Assembly: GCA_014376435.1 (NCBI GenBank)
Contig: JACMRL010000001.1
Coordinates: 1-54,864, forward strand
Direction of reading: 5' to 3'
DNA length: 54,864 bases
Origin: Bdellovibrio sp.
GTDB lineage: Bacteria; Bdellovibrionota; Bdellovibrionia; Bdellovibrionales; Bdellovibrionaceae
Made by a program: the position numbers and the translations under genes. The notes under the pieces were generated by a model, which saw nothing but the letters and a program-made list of their open reading frames with translations, was not told the DNA's origin and ran no database searches. Shown here piece after piece: positions 10,771-18,423 of this stretch. Within the stretch, counting starts at the first letter, position 1. The number at the start of each line of letters is the position of its first letter.

Positions 10771-11730
10771 TTAAATTTGATCCAATTCTTTTTTAAGTTC
10801 GGTAATCATTTTCATTTTAGACACGACTTCCAAATTTTCTTTCAGCTGCTCTAAACGACTGGCCCCCAGAATAACCGTACTTACATTCGGATTTAATGCG
10901 ACCCAACCCAAAGCTAAATGAGTCATCGAAATACCCGACTTTTTAGAAATTGCGGAAAGCTTTTCTGCTTTTTTTTGATTTTCTTGGTTTTCAATTTCTT
11001 CTTTTACGTAGCTCATCGATTTCATACTGGCGCGCGAGCCCTCGGGGATTCCGTTTAAGTACTTGCCCGTTAATAAACCCGAAGCTAAAGGGCTCCAGGT
11101 AGTTAAGCCTAAATTCATTTTTTCATAAAGCGGTTTAAATTCTTTCTCAACCTTATCCCGGTGAATTAAATTGTACTGTGGCTGCTCAACGATCGGGCGA
11201 TGTAGTCCGTTCTCAACCGCGAAATCATAGGCCATATCGATTGCGATGGCCGGCCATTCACTAGTTCCCCAGTACAAAGCTTTTCCGTCGCGAATCATCT
11301 GATCCATGGCAAAGACAATTTCATGAATGGGTGTATTTGGATCATAACGATGGCAGTAAGCTACATCAACAAAGTCGGTTTTCATCCGTTTTAATGATCC
11401 ATCAATCGCCTGCATTAAATATTTTCTATTTAAAGTATTTTTGAAATTAATTCTGTTTTCAATGCCCCAAAAAAATTTCGTCGTCAAAATAATATCATTT
11501 CGGTGTAAACCTAATTCACGAAAACCCTGCATCATTAATTCTTCCGAAACCCCCTGGGCGTACACTTCCGCGTTATCAAAAAAATTAACTCCGTGATCAA
11601 AGGCATATTTTAAACATTCTTTAACAGAACCGATATCCATTTGCTTACCGAAGGTAACCCACGAGCCAAAAGAAAATAAACTGACCGATAAACCCGAGTT
11701 ACCTAATTGACGATGCGGCATTGTTTCCAT
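10771..11730 (-). CDS. Aldo/keto reductase (Kv-beta / YghZ-like)
   Basis: 319 residues with the full AKR TIM-barrel pattern: RQLGNSGLSVSLFSFGSW at the N-terminus, FDNAEVYAQG (catalytic Asp and Tyr), the lysine in LTTKFFWG, then CHRYDPNTPIHEIV (His of the tetrad), YWGTSEWPA, VEQPQYNLIHRD, TTWSPLASGLLTGKY and VILGASRLEQLKENLE (NADPH-binding). These signatures place it in the subgroup of voltage-gated potassium channel beta subunits and E. coli YghZ, which reduce aldehydes and methylglyoxal. The start is either of two ATGs four residues apart (METMPHR). It is the upstream gene of a pair with the AGE epimerase, hinting at a sugar-related substrate. Confidence 0.92.
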   Translation of the reverse strand: METMPHRQLGNSGLSVSLFSFGSWVTFGKQMDIGSVKECLKYAFDHGVNFFDNAEVYAQGVSEELMMQGFRELGLHRNDIILTTKFFWGIENRINFKNTLNRKYLMQAIDGSLKRMKTDFVDVAYCHRYDPNTPIHEIVFAMDQMIRDGKALYWGTSEWPAIAIDMAYDFAVENGLHRPIVEQPQYNLIHRDKVEKEFKPLYEKMNLGLTTWSPLASGLLTGKYLNGIPEGSRASMKSMSYVKEEIENQENQKKAEKLSAISKKSGISMTHLALGWVALNPNVSTVILGASRLEQLKENLEVVSKMKMITELKKELDQI

Positions 11731-12481
11731 AAAGTTTCCTTATCTATGGCTGCAATTATATTCTGTTACAGAAGCGAAGCAACCGGATTTAGTAGACAAA
11801 GATGGAGTCAACATTAGAGCCCTGGAAGCTTACTAGACTTTTACAAAGCAAATTCTGAGATTTTAATTTCGTAGCGCGTCGACAGACCGACATTGTTAAA
11901 TACCCGAAGGCAGCGCTAGAATTAAAAAAATACTAGACCTACGAATAAAGAATTTGTCTGACTACGCACCCGTGATTAAAAATCAGGATCAAGAGTACAC
12001 ACGCAATGTGCAAGAGGTTTTGTTTTTAATTAATCAAGAAATTCACTAATCACAAATAGCAAATGACAGTCGTCGGGTGGACGCTGTTTTAACCATCGAG
12101 TTCTAATTTTACAACGACTCGCATAGCTTTCGCCGATCTTTCTTAATTTTATTAAGATAAGCACTACGGCAGAAAATTATAATTTGGATACGACAAGCCA
12201 TGAGCCCTTTGCATTCGAAGCGTTTAAATATTTATTTAAACTCAACATAGACAAAATTTGGCCACAACCTTTTTCAAGGTTTCGAACAAAATATAAACTG
12301 TTAAAGAACTAAATTCTAGAACTGAAAAACATTTGTAATAAAAAAATTATTAGGTAATTAGCTTGTTCGTTCACTCAAGACAAAACTGGCCCTTAACCAT
12401 TTTAGTAAATGAAAGGTGTTCCACTGTTCCCGGGTTTATGATGACCCAGTTTGTCTATTGACTTGAATTATTCACAAGCTA
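11731..12481. other. Gene-poor 750-bp interval with short ORF remnants
   Basis: No intact gene is visible. Two plus-strand open stretches have protein-like composition but no convincing start. One, about 11900-12049, reads GSARIKKILDLRIKNLSDYA and ends LINQEIH. The other, about 12127-12312, contains EPFAFEAFKYLFKLNIDKIW and ends KYKLLKN. They look like 3' ends of decayed genes; I do not recognise either. Near the flagellin end, an imperfect hairpin (CTGGGT...ACCCGG read on the minus strand, about 12432-12450) lies some 30-50 bp past the flagellin stop. It could end that transcript, although no T-run follows. Confidence 0.4.
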
Positions 12482-13315
12482 TTACGTCAATAATTTTAAC
12501 GCCAATTGCTGCTGTTGATTCGCTTGTCCAAGGACTGCTGTTGCGGCTTGCATTAAAATATTATTTCTAGCAAGAGCTGTAGATTCAGCTGCAATGTCAG
12601 TGTCACGGATACGCGAATTAGCTGCGGCAAAGTTCTCTTCAGAAGTTGCTAAAGTCGAAGACGTTGTTTGCAAACGATTCTGTAAGGCACCTAAGCTAGC
12701 GCGAATACCATTTACGTAGTTCATCGCATCATCTAAGAATGCTAAGCTATCTTGCGCTTGTAATTTTGTGCCGGCCGAAAGGTCGGTTAGCATCATCGAA
12801 TCAAGAGTTACATTTCCTTCTTCGGCATTGAAACTAATACGATCATTTAACGGATCATTATTAACACCAACCTGAAAATCTAGTACGCCGCCAAAACCAT
12901 TCAGTAACGGCGTTCCGTTAAATGCAGTCGTTTGCGATACTCGTTCCATTTCTTCTTTTAATTGTTGAACTTCAAGATCAACCAATGCGCGCTCTCTGTC
13001 TGAGATCGTGTCTGAAGCCGATTGTACGCCCAGCTCTCTAATGCGGGATAACATATTTGTAATCTCGCTGAGGCCACCTTCCGCGACTTGTACTAATGAA
13101 ATTCCATCGTTGGCGTTCCTGTTAGCTTGTTTGAAACCACGAATTTGGGCTTTCAAGTTTTCAGAAATCGCTAAACCAGCCGCATCGTCCGCCGAATTAT
13201 TAATTCGATTTCCTGATGATAATCGTGCCATGGTTGTCGAGATCTGGTTCCCCAGTCCGTACAAATTCTTTTGTGCGTTCAATGCATTCACATTTGTCGC
13301 AATACGCAATCCCAT
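12482..13315 (-). CDS. fliC: Flagellin (downstream copy of a tandem pair)
   Basis: The true start is the ATG at 13313-13315, preceded by AAGGAGG at the right spacing; the frame is open 25 codons further upstream but that part has no flagellin similarity. The product is 277 residues: MGLRIATNVNALNAQKNLYG then the conserved N-terminal D0/D1 (RLSSGNRINNSADDAAGLAI, LKAQIRGFKQANRNANDGIS), a very short variable centre, and the C-terminal D1/D0 (ENFAAANSRIRDTDIAAES, NILMQAATAVLGQANQQQQ). It has no D2/D3 domains, as in Bdellovibrio flagellins, which build a sheathed filament. It lies about 240 bp downstream of a second flagellin gene on the same strand, with a GC-rich hairpin between them. Confidence 0.95.
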   Translation of the reverse strand: MGLRIATNVNALNAQKNLYGLGNQISTTMARLSSGNRINNSADDAAGLAISENLKAQIRGFKQANRNANDGISLVQVAEGGLSEITNMLSRIRELGVQSASDTISDRERALVDLEVQQLKEEMERVSQTTAFNGTPLLNGFGGVLDFQVGVNNDPLNDRISFNAEEGNVTLDSMMLTDLSAGTKLQAQDSLAFLDDAMNYVNGIRASLGALQNRLQTTSSTLATSEENFAAANSRIRDTDIAAESTALARNNILMQAATAVLGQANQQQQLALKLLT

Positions 13316-13453
13316 TTTATCCTCCTTGTTAAAGACCCGAATTGATCCGACCATTCCTTGGTCTAACCAAAATTTCCTTTTCAGGTCCATTTTTTAAATC
13401 TTAAAAACTAAAAATTTTCTTTCTTACAGACCGTCTTTCGACTTCTATAATGA

Positions 13454-13476
13454 GCCCGGCATTTTTAGGACCGGGC
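13454..13476 (-). terminator. GC-rich hairpin between the two flagellin genes
   Basis: GCCCGG at 13454-13459 pairs with CCGGGC at 13471-13476 around an 11-nt loop. It sits about 75 bp beyond the upstream flagellin's stop and 140 bp ahead of the downstream flagellin's start. On the minus strand the following bases (TCATTATAG) are only weakly T-rich, so it could be a leaky terminator or an mRNA-stabilising stem that sets the ratio of the two flagellins. This is sequence symmetry only. Confidence 0.45.
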
Positions 13477-13551
13477 CCTTTTCCTCGCAGGAATTTTTAC
13501 TACATCAGCGACTGGTCGCAAGCACTCTAGAGAGTCCTTCAACTTTCACTA

Positions 13552-14388
13552 TCACTTATTTAAAAGTGATAAGGCTTGTCCGGGCTGCTGATTCGCTTGA
13601 GCCAGAACTGCTGTTCCTGACTGAAGCATTAAATTTCTTTTTGCCAATTCAGAACTTTCTTCAGCGATATCAGAATCTCTAATTCTTGAATTCGCCGTAG
13701 CCATACTTTCTAAACTGGTATTAATATTCTCTACGGTTGAGTTCAATCGACTTTGAATCGATCCAAAGTGTGCGCGTAAGCCACTGACTCCTTGAATTGC
13801 TCGGTCGATGATATCTAAAGACTGTTGCGCACCTTGCTTACTAAAAATATTTGAAAAACGCACACCTAAAGCAATCGTATTCGTGTCTGCTTCGGAAGGT
13901 TCAAATGAAATACGGTCGATTGTGTTTGAATTTTTAGTGTTCACTTGAAAATCAAAACTTTCACCTTCACCATTTAATAATTTAGTTCCATTAAATTCTG
14001 TTGATGCAGAAATACGATCAATCTCGGCCATTAATTGGTTATATTCGCCGCCTGTCATTTTTCTTTCGCGGTCTGTAATCGTATCTGAAGAGGCTTGGAT
14101 ACTTAATTCACGCATACGAACTAACATATTTCCTACTTCAGCCAAGCTACCTTCGGCTGTTTGTAATAATGAAATACCGTCTTGCGTATTGCGATTGGCC
14201 ACTTTAAGACCACGCATTTGAGCTTTCAAATTTTCCGATACCGCTAAACCCGCTGCATCGTCTGAAGCTTTATTGATTCTTGAACCCGATGACAATTTTT
14301 CCATCGTGCGATCAAGTGCACCTTTCGTAATAGATAACGAGTGCTGTGCATTTAAGGCTGTAATGTTCGTACCAATTCTCATTCCCAT
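13552..14388 (-). CDS. fliC: Flagellin (upstream copy of a tandem pair)
   Basis: The start at 14386-14388 follows CAAGGAGGAAGA, a strong ribosome-binding site; the longer open frame upstream is not flagellin-like. The product is 278 residues: MGMRIGTNITALNAQHSLSI, KLSSGSRINKASDDAAGLAV, LKAQMRGLKVANRNTQDGIS at the N-terminus and MATANSRIRDSDIAEESSEL, LMLQSGTAVLAQANQQPG at the C-terminus, with a short centre and no D2/D3 domains. It differs clearly from its neighbour (MEKLSSG against MARLSSG, different centre), so this is an old duplication kept for function rather than a recent copy. Multiple non-identical flagellins in one filament are usual in Bdellovibrio. Confidence 0.95.
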   Translation of the reverse strand: MGMRIGTNITALNAQHSLSITKGALDRTMEKLSSGSRINKASDDAAGLAVSENLKAQMRGLKVANRNTQDGISLLQTAEGSLAEVGNMLVRMRELSIQASSDTITDRERKMTGGEYNQLMAEIDRISASTEFNGTKLLNGEGESFDFQVNTKNSNTIDRISFEPSEADTNTIALGVRFSNIFSKQGAQQSLDIIDRAIQGVSGLRAHFGSIQSRLNSTVENINTSLESMATANSRIRDSDIAEESSELAKRNLMLQSGTAVLAQANQQPGQALSLLNK

Positions 14389-14781
14389 TCTTCCTCCTTG
14401 AAGACTTGCTTTTTCAAGCTCCCTGCAAAAATCCTTTTCGCAGAGCCAGGCATTCTGCCTGAAGTGGGTTAACAATCACTCGACCTGAGTGGCTGTTTAG
14501 TTATCACTCGTACCAAGTGATCGTCTCGTTCTTAAACAACTGATCGGATCAATATGAGAAAACATGAAGGGTCGAATCTCAAAAAGATGCAGTTCTAGCC
14601 CAAGGCCCAGTTAATTTCCCCAAATAAGGTGCCGGGAACTATTTTATGAGTTCTGAGCCACAATTTTTCCATTCACGACGACCGGTTCGGGGTATCGGTC
14701 ACCATTTCATGTGACCGGGAATTTGTTCAAAACCCCTCGACAAACCTTTACTAGCTATAGGCGAACAGGTAGTTTCGTCCC
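14389..14781. other. Long flagellin leader and divergent promoter region with several dyads
   Basis: The interval separates a minus-strand flagellin from a plus-strand HD-domain gene. No ORF is convincing. It holds two similar dyads 28 bp apart: ATCACTCG-ACC-TGAGTG at 14475-14491 and ATCACTCG-TACC-AAGTGAT at 14503-14521. A 7-bp perfect hairpin, CGGTCAC...GTGACCG, lies at 14696-14702 / 14711-14717. On the minus strand, GG-N10-GG near 14620-14633 faintly resembles a sigma-54 -24/-12 element, but the -12 GC is missing. I could not find a convincing sigma-28 promoter for the flagellin. Confidence 0.35.
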
Positions 14782-16065
14782 ATGGAAATCAGAGATCCCA
14801 TTCACGGTTCAATTCAGTTAAGTGACGTCGAAGTTGCGGTTATCGAATCCGTCGAATTTCAAAGACTTCGTCAAATTAAACAGCTGGGTTTTTCAGAGTT
14901 CAGCTTTCCCGGAGCCACTCATAATCGCTTTTTACATTCGATCGGCGTTAGCCACGTTGCTGGACAAGTTTTTGATAGCATTTTTCGCGCGTATCCATTT
15001 TCAAAAAGCAGCGTAAAAAATCGTTTACGCCAAACCGTGAAGTTAGCTTCGTTATTACACGACATCGGTCACGGCCCGTTAAGCCATGCGATCGAACAGG
15101 TGATGCCGAAATTAGATAAATTAAATATTAAAATCTACGCCGATCAAAAAATTGATCAAACCCGACAAGCTAATCACGAAGATTACACAATTAAATTTGT
15201 AACTGATTCAGCCGTCGCAAAAATTATTGAAGAAAATTCTCCGGATATTACGGCCAAGCACGTCGCATGTTTAATTGATAAGAACTTACAATGCGATGAA
15301 AGTTTTTTTACCGACGGCCTCATTAACTTCCGTCCGATCCTAAGCCAAATCGTTAGTTCAGAGCTTGATGCCGATCGGATGGATTATTTAGAGCGTGATT
15401 CTTATTTCTGTGGAATCAATTACGGAAAAATCGATAAAGACTGGTTACAGCAAAACCTAACCATGCATATCGTAAAAGATAAAGCATTCTTAGCCCTCAA
15501 CCGTCGCGCGCTATATGCATTCGATGATTTTTTAATTTCACGTCACCATATGCATTTGATGGTTTACTTCCATCACAAAAGTATTGTGTACGAAGAAATG
15601 TTAAACCGCTATTTAGCCTCACCCGACTGCAAATTCTTTTTACCTGCCGCGGCTAGTGAATATGTGAACTACACCGATTATAAATTATACGAGCACTTAG
15701 CGTCAGTTGATAATCAGTGGGCGCAAAGAATCGCGCAGCGAAGACCTTACCGTGTAGCGCTTGAGTTACATAACCAAGACCCAATACGAATTGAAAATAT
15801 TCAGGCGATTTTCAAAAAATTTAATATCGATTATATTTACGCCAGCTCAAATGTGCGTTTATCAAAGTACCACTCGGTGACTTCCGAAGATCAAACGAAT
15901 ATCTACGTCGTCGACCAATATGACAAATGGGATATTCCATCACCGGTTGGCCAAGCCACGCAGATCTTTCAGAAGTACGAAGGCGCCCGCGTGATCGACC
16001 GCTTCTACGTAGCTCCGGAAAGATACCAAGAAGCGAAGAAGATATTTAACGAAGTTAAGTATTAA
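14782..16065 (+). CDS. HD-domain phosphohydrolase (SAMHD1/dGTPase-like, YwfO type)
   Basis: 427 residues starting MEIRDPIHGSIQLSDVEVAV, the characteristic opening of the YwfO/SAMHD1-type HD family. The metal-binding set is complete: His in HNRFLHSIGVSH (about 54-65), the HD pair in LLHDIGHGPLSH (about 93-104), and the Asp in SELDADRMDYLERDS. FQRLRQIKQLGFSEFSFPGA matches the nucleotide-pocket region. Relatives hydrolyse (d)NTPs to nucleosides and triphosphate, and some serve nucleotide-pool control or phage defence; the substrate here is not determinable. It is a single gene: the next gene is convergent 21 bp away, and the upstream flagellin is divergent. Confidence 0.88.
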   Translation: MEIRDPIHGSIQLSDVEVAVIESVEFQRLRQIKQLGFSEFSFPGATHNRFLHSIGVSHVAGQVFDSIFRAYPFSKSSVKNRLRQTVKLASLLHDIGHGPLSHAIEQVMPKLDKLNIKIYADQKIDQTRQANHEDYTIKFVTDSAVAKIIEENSPDITAKHVACLIDKNLQCDESFFTDGLINFRPILSQIVSSELDADRMDYLERDSYFCGINYGKIDKDWLQQNLTMHIVKDKAFLALNRRALYAFDDFLISRHHMHLMVYFHHKSIVYEEMLNRYLASPDCKFFLPAAASEYVNYTDYKLYEHLASVDNQWAQRIAQRRPYRVALELHNQDPIRIENIQAIFKKFNIDYIYASSNVRLSKYHSVTSEDQTNIYVVDQYDKWDIPSPVGQATQIFQKYEGARVIDRFYVAPERYQEAKKIFNEVKY

Positions 16066-16086
16066 AATTCGTTTTCTAAGGCTGTC

Positions 16087-17070
16087 TTAAACTTCTTTAA
16101 TAACTTCAAAACCCTTGTAAGATCCCACAATCGCAAATCCCACCACATGTTTAACGCCACGGTCTTTTAGTTTTTTTGCTATCTCGTTCATGGTCGCACC
16201 AGATCCGACCGCATCGTCGATTAGTAAAACTTTTTTGTAAGTTATATCAAGGGGCACGACGACCATTGTTTCTTTTGCATTCTGAATTCGTTCTTCAACT
16301 TTACCTAATGATTTTTGCGCAACGGGTACTTCCCCCTGATAAGCTTTTATTATTTCAATTGTCGGTAGGCTCAATTTTAAATTTTTTTGTAGTTCCTTTA
16401 AAAAAGGTATTTTTCTAGGAATTGAATGTGGCACCCACGCTATTGCATCTATTTTTTCTGTTTTTAAAATATCTGCTAAAGGTTTTTGGATTAACTCGCT
16501 AATTGTTTTAATAACTTTGATGTTTTGTGCTTGTTTACCGTGATGTAAATAGTGCCCAATTTTTGTTTTTCCAAAACGTATAAGACTATAAAAATCATAA
16601 TAATAAGTTTGATCTAAATATAAATGACTAAAAATTTTATTAAATCGATCCGTTGCTTCAATAAGATTTTTATTTTTATGGGAATTAGCTTCGCTTAAAA
16701 TCTCAATATAATCCTTAATACAATTTTCGATATTTTGTCTGTTGTTGGTGGCACGCATCCACGTCAAAAAACCATCTAGTCCCTTTATAATATTTCCGGT
16801 CGGGCTAATATATAAATATTCTTTTTCTAAAATTTGCAGTAAGTCGTTTGGAATGTCGACAATGGGGCGATGGGGTGTCTTCGCTGGTATAAAATAAAAT
16901 ACCTTTGGAGCCGATCCCTTTTTAGAAACTTGCCCCGCCTGCATCAGTTTATTAAGTGCTCGGTGGATGGAAGCAGCGGTTAAACCAAGCTCTTTCACTA
17001 AGTCTTTGACCTGCACTTGCTCATTTTTACCAATAATTTCAAGTATTTGCATTTTAGTCTGAGTATACAT
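16087..17070 (-). CDS. Winged-helix regulator fused to a phosphoribosyltransferase-like domain
   Basis: 327 residues. Residues 1-55 form a winged helix-turn-helix of MarR/ArsR type (MQILEIIGKNEQVQVKDLVK, then LTAASIHRALNKLMQAGQVS). The middle 150 residues are helical and unrecognised. The C-terminal 110 residues hold a PRPP-loop signature, VLLIDDAVGSGAT (about 281-293), with AIAWVPHSIPRKIPFLKEL before it, as in ComF-like phosphoribosyltransferases. The general design, DNA binding plus PRPP- or nucleotide-sensing domain, recalls PurR of Bacillus, but the arrangement is different. The start codon lies inside the dyad operator described next and has no ribosome-binding site, so the transcript is probably leaderless and autoregulated. 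It stands alone, convergent with the HD gene. Confidence 0.75.
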   Translation of the reverse strand: MYTQTKMQILEIIGKNEQVQVKDLVKELGLTAASIHRALNKLMQAGQVSKKGSAPKVFYFIPAKTPHRPIVDIPNDLLQILEKEYLYISPTGNIIKGLDGFLTWMRATNNRQNIENCIKDYIEILSEANSHKNKNLIEATDRFNKIFSHLYLDQTYYYDFYSLIRFGKTKIGHYLHHGKQAQNIKVIKTISELIQKPLADILKTEKIDAIAWVPHSIPRKIPFLKELQKNLKLSLPTIEIIKAYQGEVPVAQKSLGKVEERIQNAKETMVVVPLDITYKKVLLIDDAVGSGATMNEIAKKLKDRGVKHVVGFAIVGSYKGFEVIKEV

Positions 17071-17106
17071 AGTATATAGTATATACTGTACTATGTACTA
17101 TGTATA
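17068..17106 (-). promoter_or_regulatory. Promoter-operator of the winged-helix/PRTase gene: five 7-bp units with dyad symmetry, leaderless start
   Basis: On the plus strand, 17068-17102 reads as five 7-bp units: CATAGTA, TATAGTA, TATACTG, TACTATG, TACTATG. The outer units are perfect inverted copies and the second and fourth differ at one base. On the minus strand the same bases give -35 TATACA (17106-17101), a 17-bp spacer, -10 TATACT (17083-17078), then exactly 7 nt to the ATG (17070-17068). This matches the geometry of a leaderless sigma-70 promoter, with the operator covering the spacer, -10 and start codon. Autorepression by the gene's own winged helix is inferred. Confidence 0.6.
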
Positions 17107-17351
17107 GCGCTGTCTTAAATTCTTTAAAACAGTATGATTAAGTGGCCTGAGGAAGAAACGTTCGCCCTTAATTTGATAGAAATTGCTGCAAGACAGCTGT
17201 TAAAAATGGACCACTCGTAGTTTTAAAAAATTACTTTTATGACCAAAAGTTTCACATGGAGATTTTATCTGTCTGAATCATAACAGGCGAAAATATTAAA
17301 AAATAAACATAGAGTTGATGCATTGACAAACATTTAATGGAGGATATTTGC

Positions 17352-17792
17352 ATGAATAAAAATATGTTAATTATTATTGGATGTTTTTTGCTTGGCTCTA
17401 GCTCTGTTTTCGCAACTGAGATTAGCTGTGCCGCCAGAGTTGTTAGTAGCGATTTTGCCAATCAACAAGAATTTCCGCAGGTGACAATCGATGAGAAAAG
17501 CGGCGAAAAATCAATATCCGTTGGCAAGTTTGGAAATATTGAAATTCGATACTTAAAATCTACCACCGATCTTCTGCTTGCTGGAAAAGGGACCTTTGCA
17601 AATAATACAGATGAATTTTTAGCGGAAAGTACTTTCGGTCAACTTATATCACCACAGCCCTTCAGCAAACCCGTACCAAGAACTGCGGGTTTAAGTTTCG
17701 ATTTGAGATCAAAAGGTATTGGCTTCATACTTTTGTTCTGTGCAGAAGGAAACATTAACTACACGAGTGCACGTAAATCCCTAGATTTTTAA
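17352..17792 (+). CDS. Small secreted protein, unrecognised
   Basis: 146 residues from the ATG at 17352, which follows GGAGGA at good spacing; an in-frame ATG at 17337 overlaps that ribosome-binding site and is unlikely. A signal peptide (NKNMLIIIGCFLLGSSSVFA) precedes a mature part of about 125 residues starting TEISCAARVV. There are two cysteines in the mature part (CAAR and LFCAEGN), which could form a disulfide. It probably acts in the periplasm or outside. I recognise no family. It resembles in style the secreted protein at 18424 (small, beta-rich, paired cysteines) but not in sequence. It is a single gene bordered by decayed DNA. Confidence 0.7.
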   Translation: MNKNMLIIIGCFLLGSSSVFATEISCAARVVSSDFANQQEFPQVTIDEKSGEKSISVGKFGNIEIRYLKSTTDLLLAGKGTFANNTDEFLAESTFGQLISPQPFSKPVPRTAGLSFDLRSKGIGFILLFCAEGNINYTSARKSLDF

Positions 17793-17846
17793 GCTGAATA
17801 ATTTTTAAATCCAAAGCTCTGCTTAGACTACTTAAGCAGAGTTATT

Positions 17847-17891
17847 TCAAATTCTCTCAATCACCATCGCAATACCTTGACCACCGCCAAT
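17847..17891 (-). pseudogene. 3' remnant of a second thiolase gene
   Basis: The minus strand reads IGGGQGIAMVIERI and a stop: exactly the last 14 residues of the intact thiolase that ends at 19368. The two DNA copies differ at several bases, all synonymous within this stretch, and the similarity extends a few bases past the stop (AAGCAGAG). So this is the end of a diverged homologous gene, not a recent copy. Upstream of it the similarity stops abruptly at the metallophosphoesterase remnant, which implies a deletion that joined two unrelated decaying genes. Confidence 0.8.
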
Positions 17892-18319
17892 GAGGATAGG
17901 AAGTTTAAAGGACGATTATTAATTTTAAATAATTCAGTAAAGAACGTCACGACCAGAAGAATTTGATCTTTTTGAGCGTCATTGCTATCATCCACTTTGG
18001 AAAATCTAACAGGTAAAATACTGGTTCCAATACCTTTACTTACTTACAAAGATCTTAGCTCATGATCTACCCATCCGGAAGCCCACTCTTTAGGTGCGTT
18101 ACCAGAAGCTATCAGCGCACCAATTCCCGGGATATAAACTTGGCCACCATGTAGATGACCCGCCAGCGCCAGAAAAAACTTCTCTTTAATTTGAAAAATA
18201 CTAGCTGGATCATGCATAAATAAAATTTTTGGTGCGGTTGAATTTACTTTTGCTAAAGCAATATTGAATCTTATTTTGCCAGAGTTTTGACCAGGGCAGC
18301 TAAGGTTACAGGCTGTTTG
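17892..18319 (-). pseudogene. Metallophosphoesterase remnant with frameshift (YkuE-like)
   Basis: The minus strand from 18319 reads KIRFNIALAKVN, APKILFMHDPASIF, FLALAGHLHGGQVYIPGIGA and ends at a stop at 18044-18046. Directly after it, in another frame, comes VSKGIGTSILPVRF (18043-18002). GH-x-HGGQ followed by VSxGIGTSxLPxRF is the C-terminal signature of calcineurin-like phosphoesterases of the YkuE type, where GHxH binds the metals. A single missing base after LRSL explains the frame change. The N-terminal two thirds, with the other metal ligands, is gone. The gene is dead. Confidence 0.8.
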
Positions 18320-18423
18320 TTAATTTTTAAACAAGTTAGTTAAGATAACAAGCCATATTATTATATTTACTTGAAAAGCCCCACTGGCTTAGGTAACTGT
18401 AGGTAACAAAAAAGAGGGGTCTT

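Noticed and set aside
13316..13390. Longer start for the downstream flagellin (25 extra codons)
   Set aside because: The extra part has no flagellin similarity, and AAGGAGG is correctly placed only for the ATG at 13315. The same argument applies to 14389-14475.
14620..14633. Sigma-54 promoter for the flagellin
   Set aside because: The -24 GG is present at proper distance from a GG, but the invariant -12 GC is absent and it lies 230 bp from the gene; kept only as a remark.
17134..17220. 28-codon ORF (MIKWPEEETFALNLIEIAAR...) between the regulator and the small secreted protein
   Set aside because: No ribosome-binding site and too short to support; possibly the tail of a lost gene.
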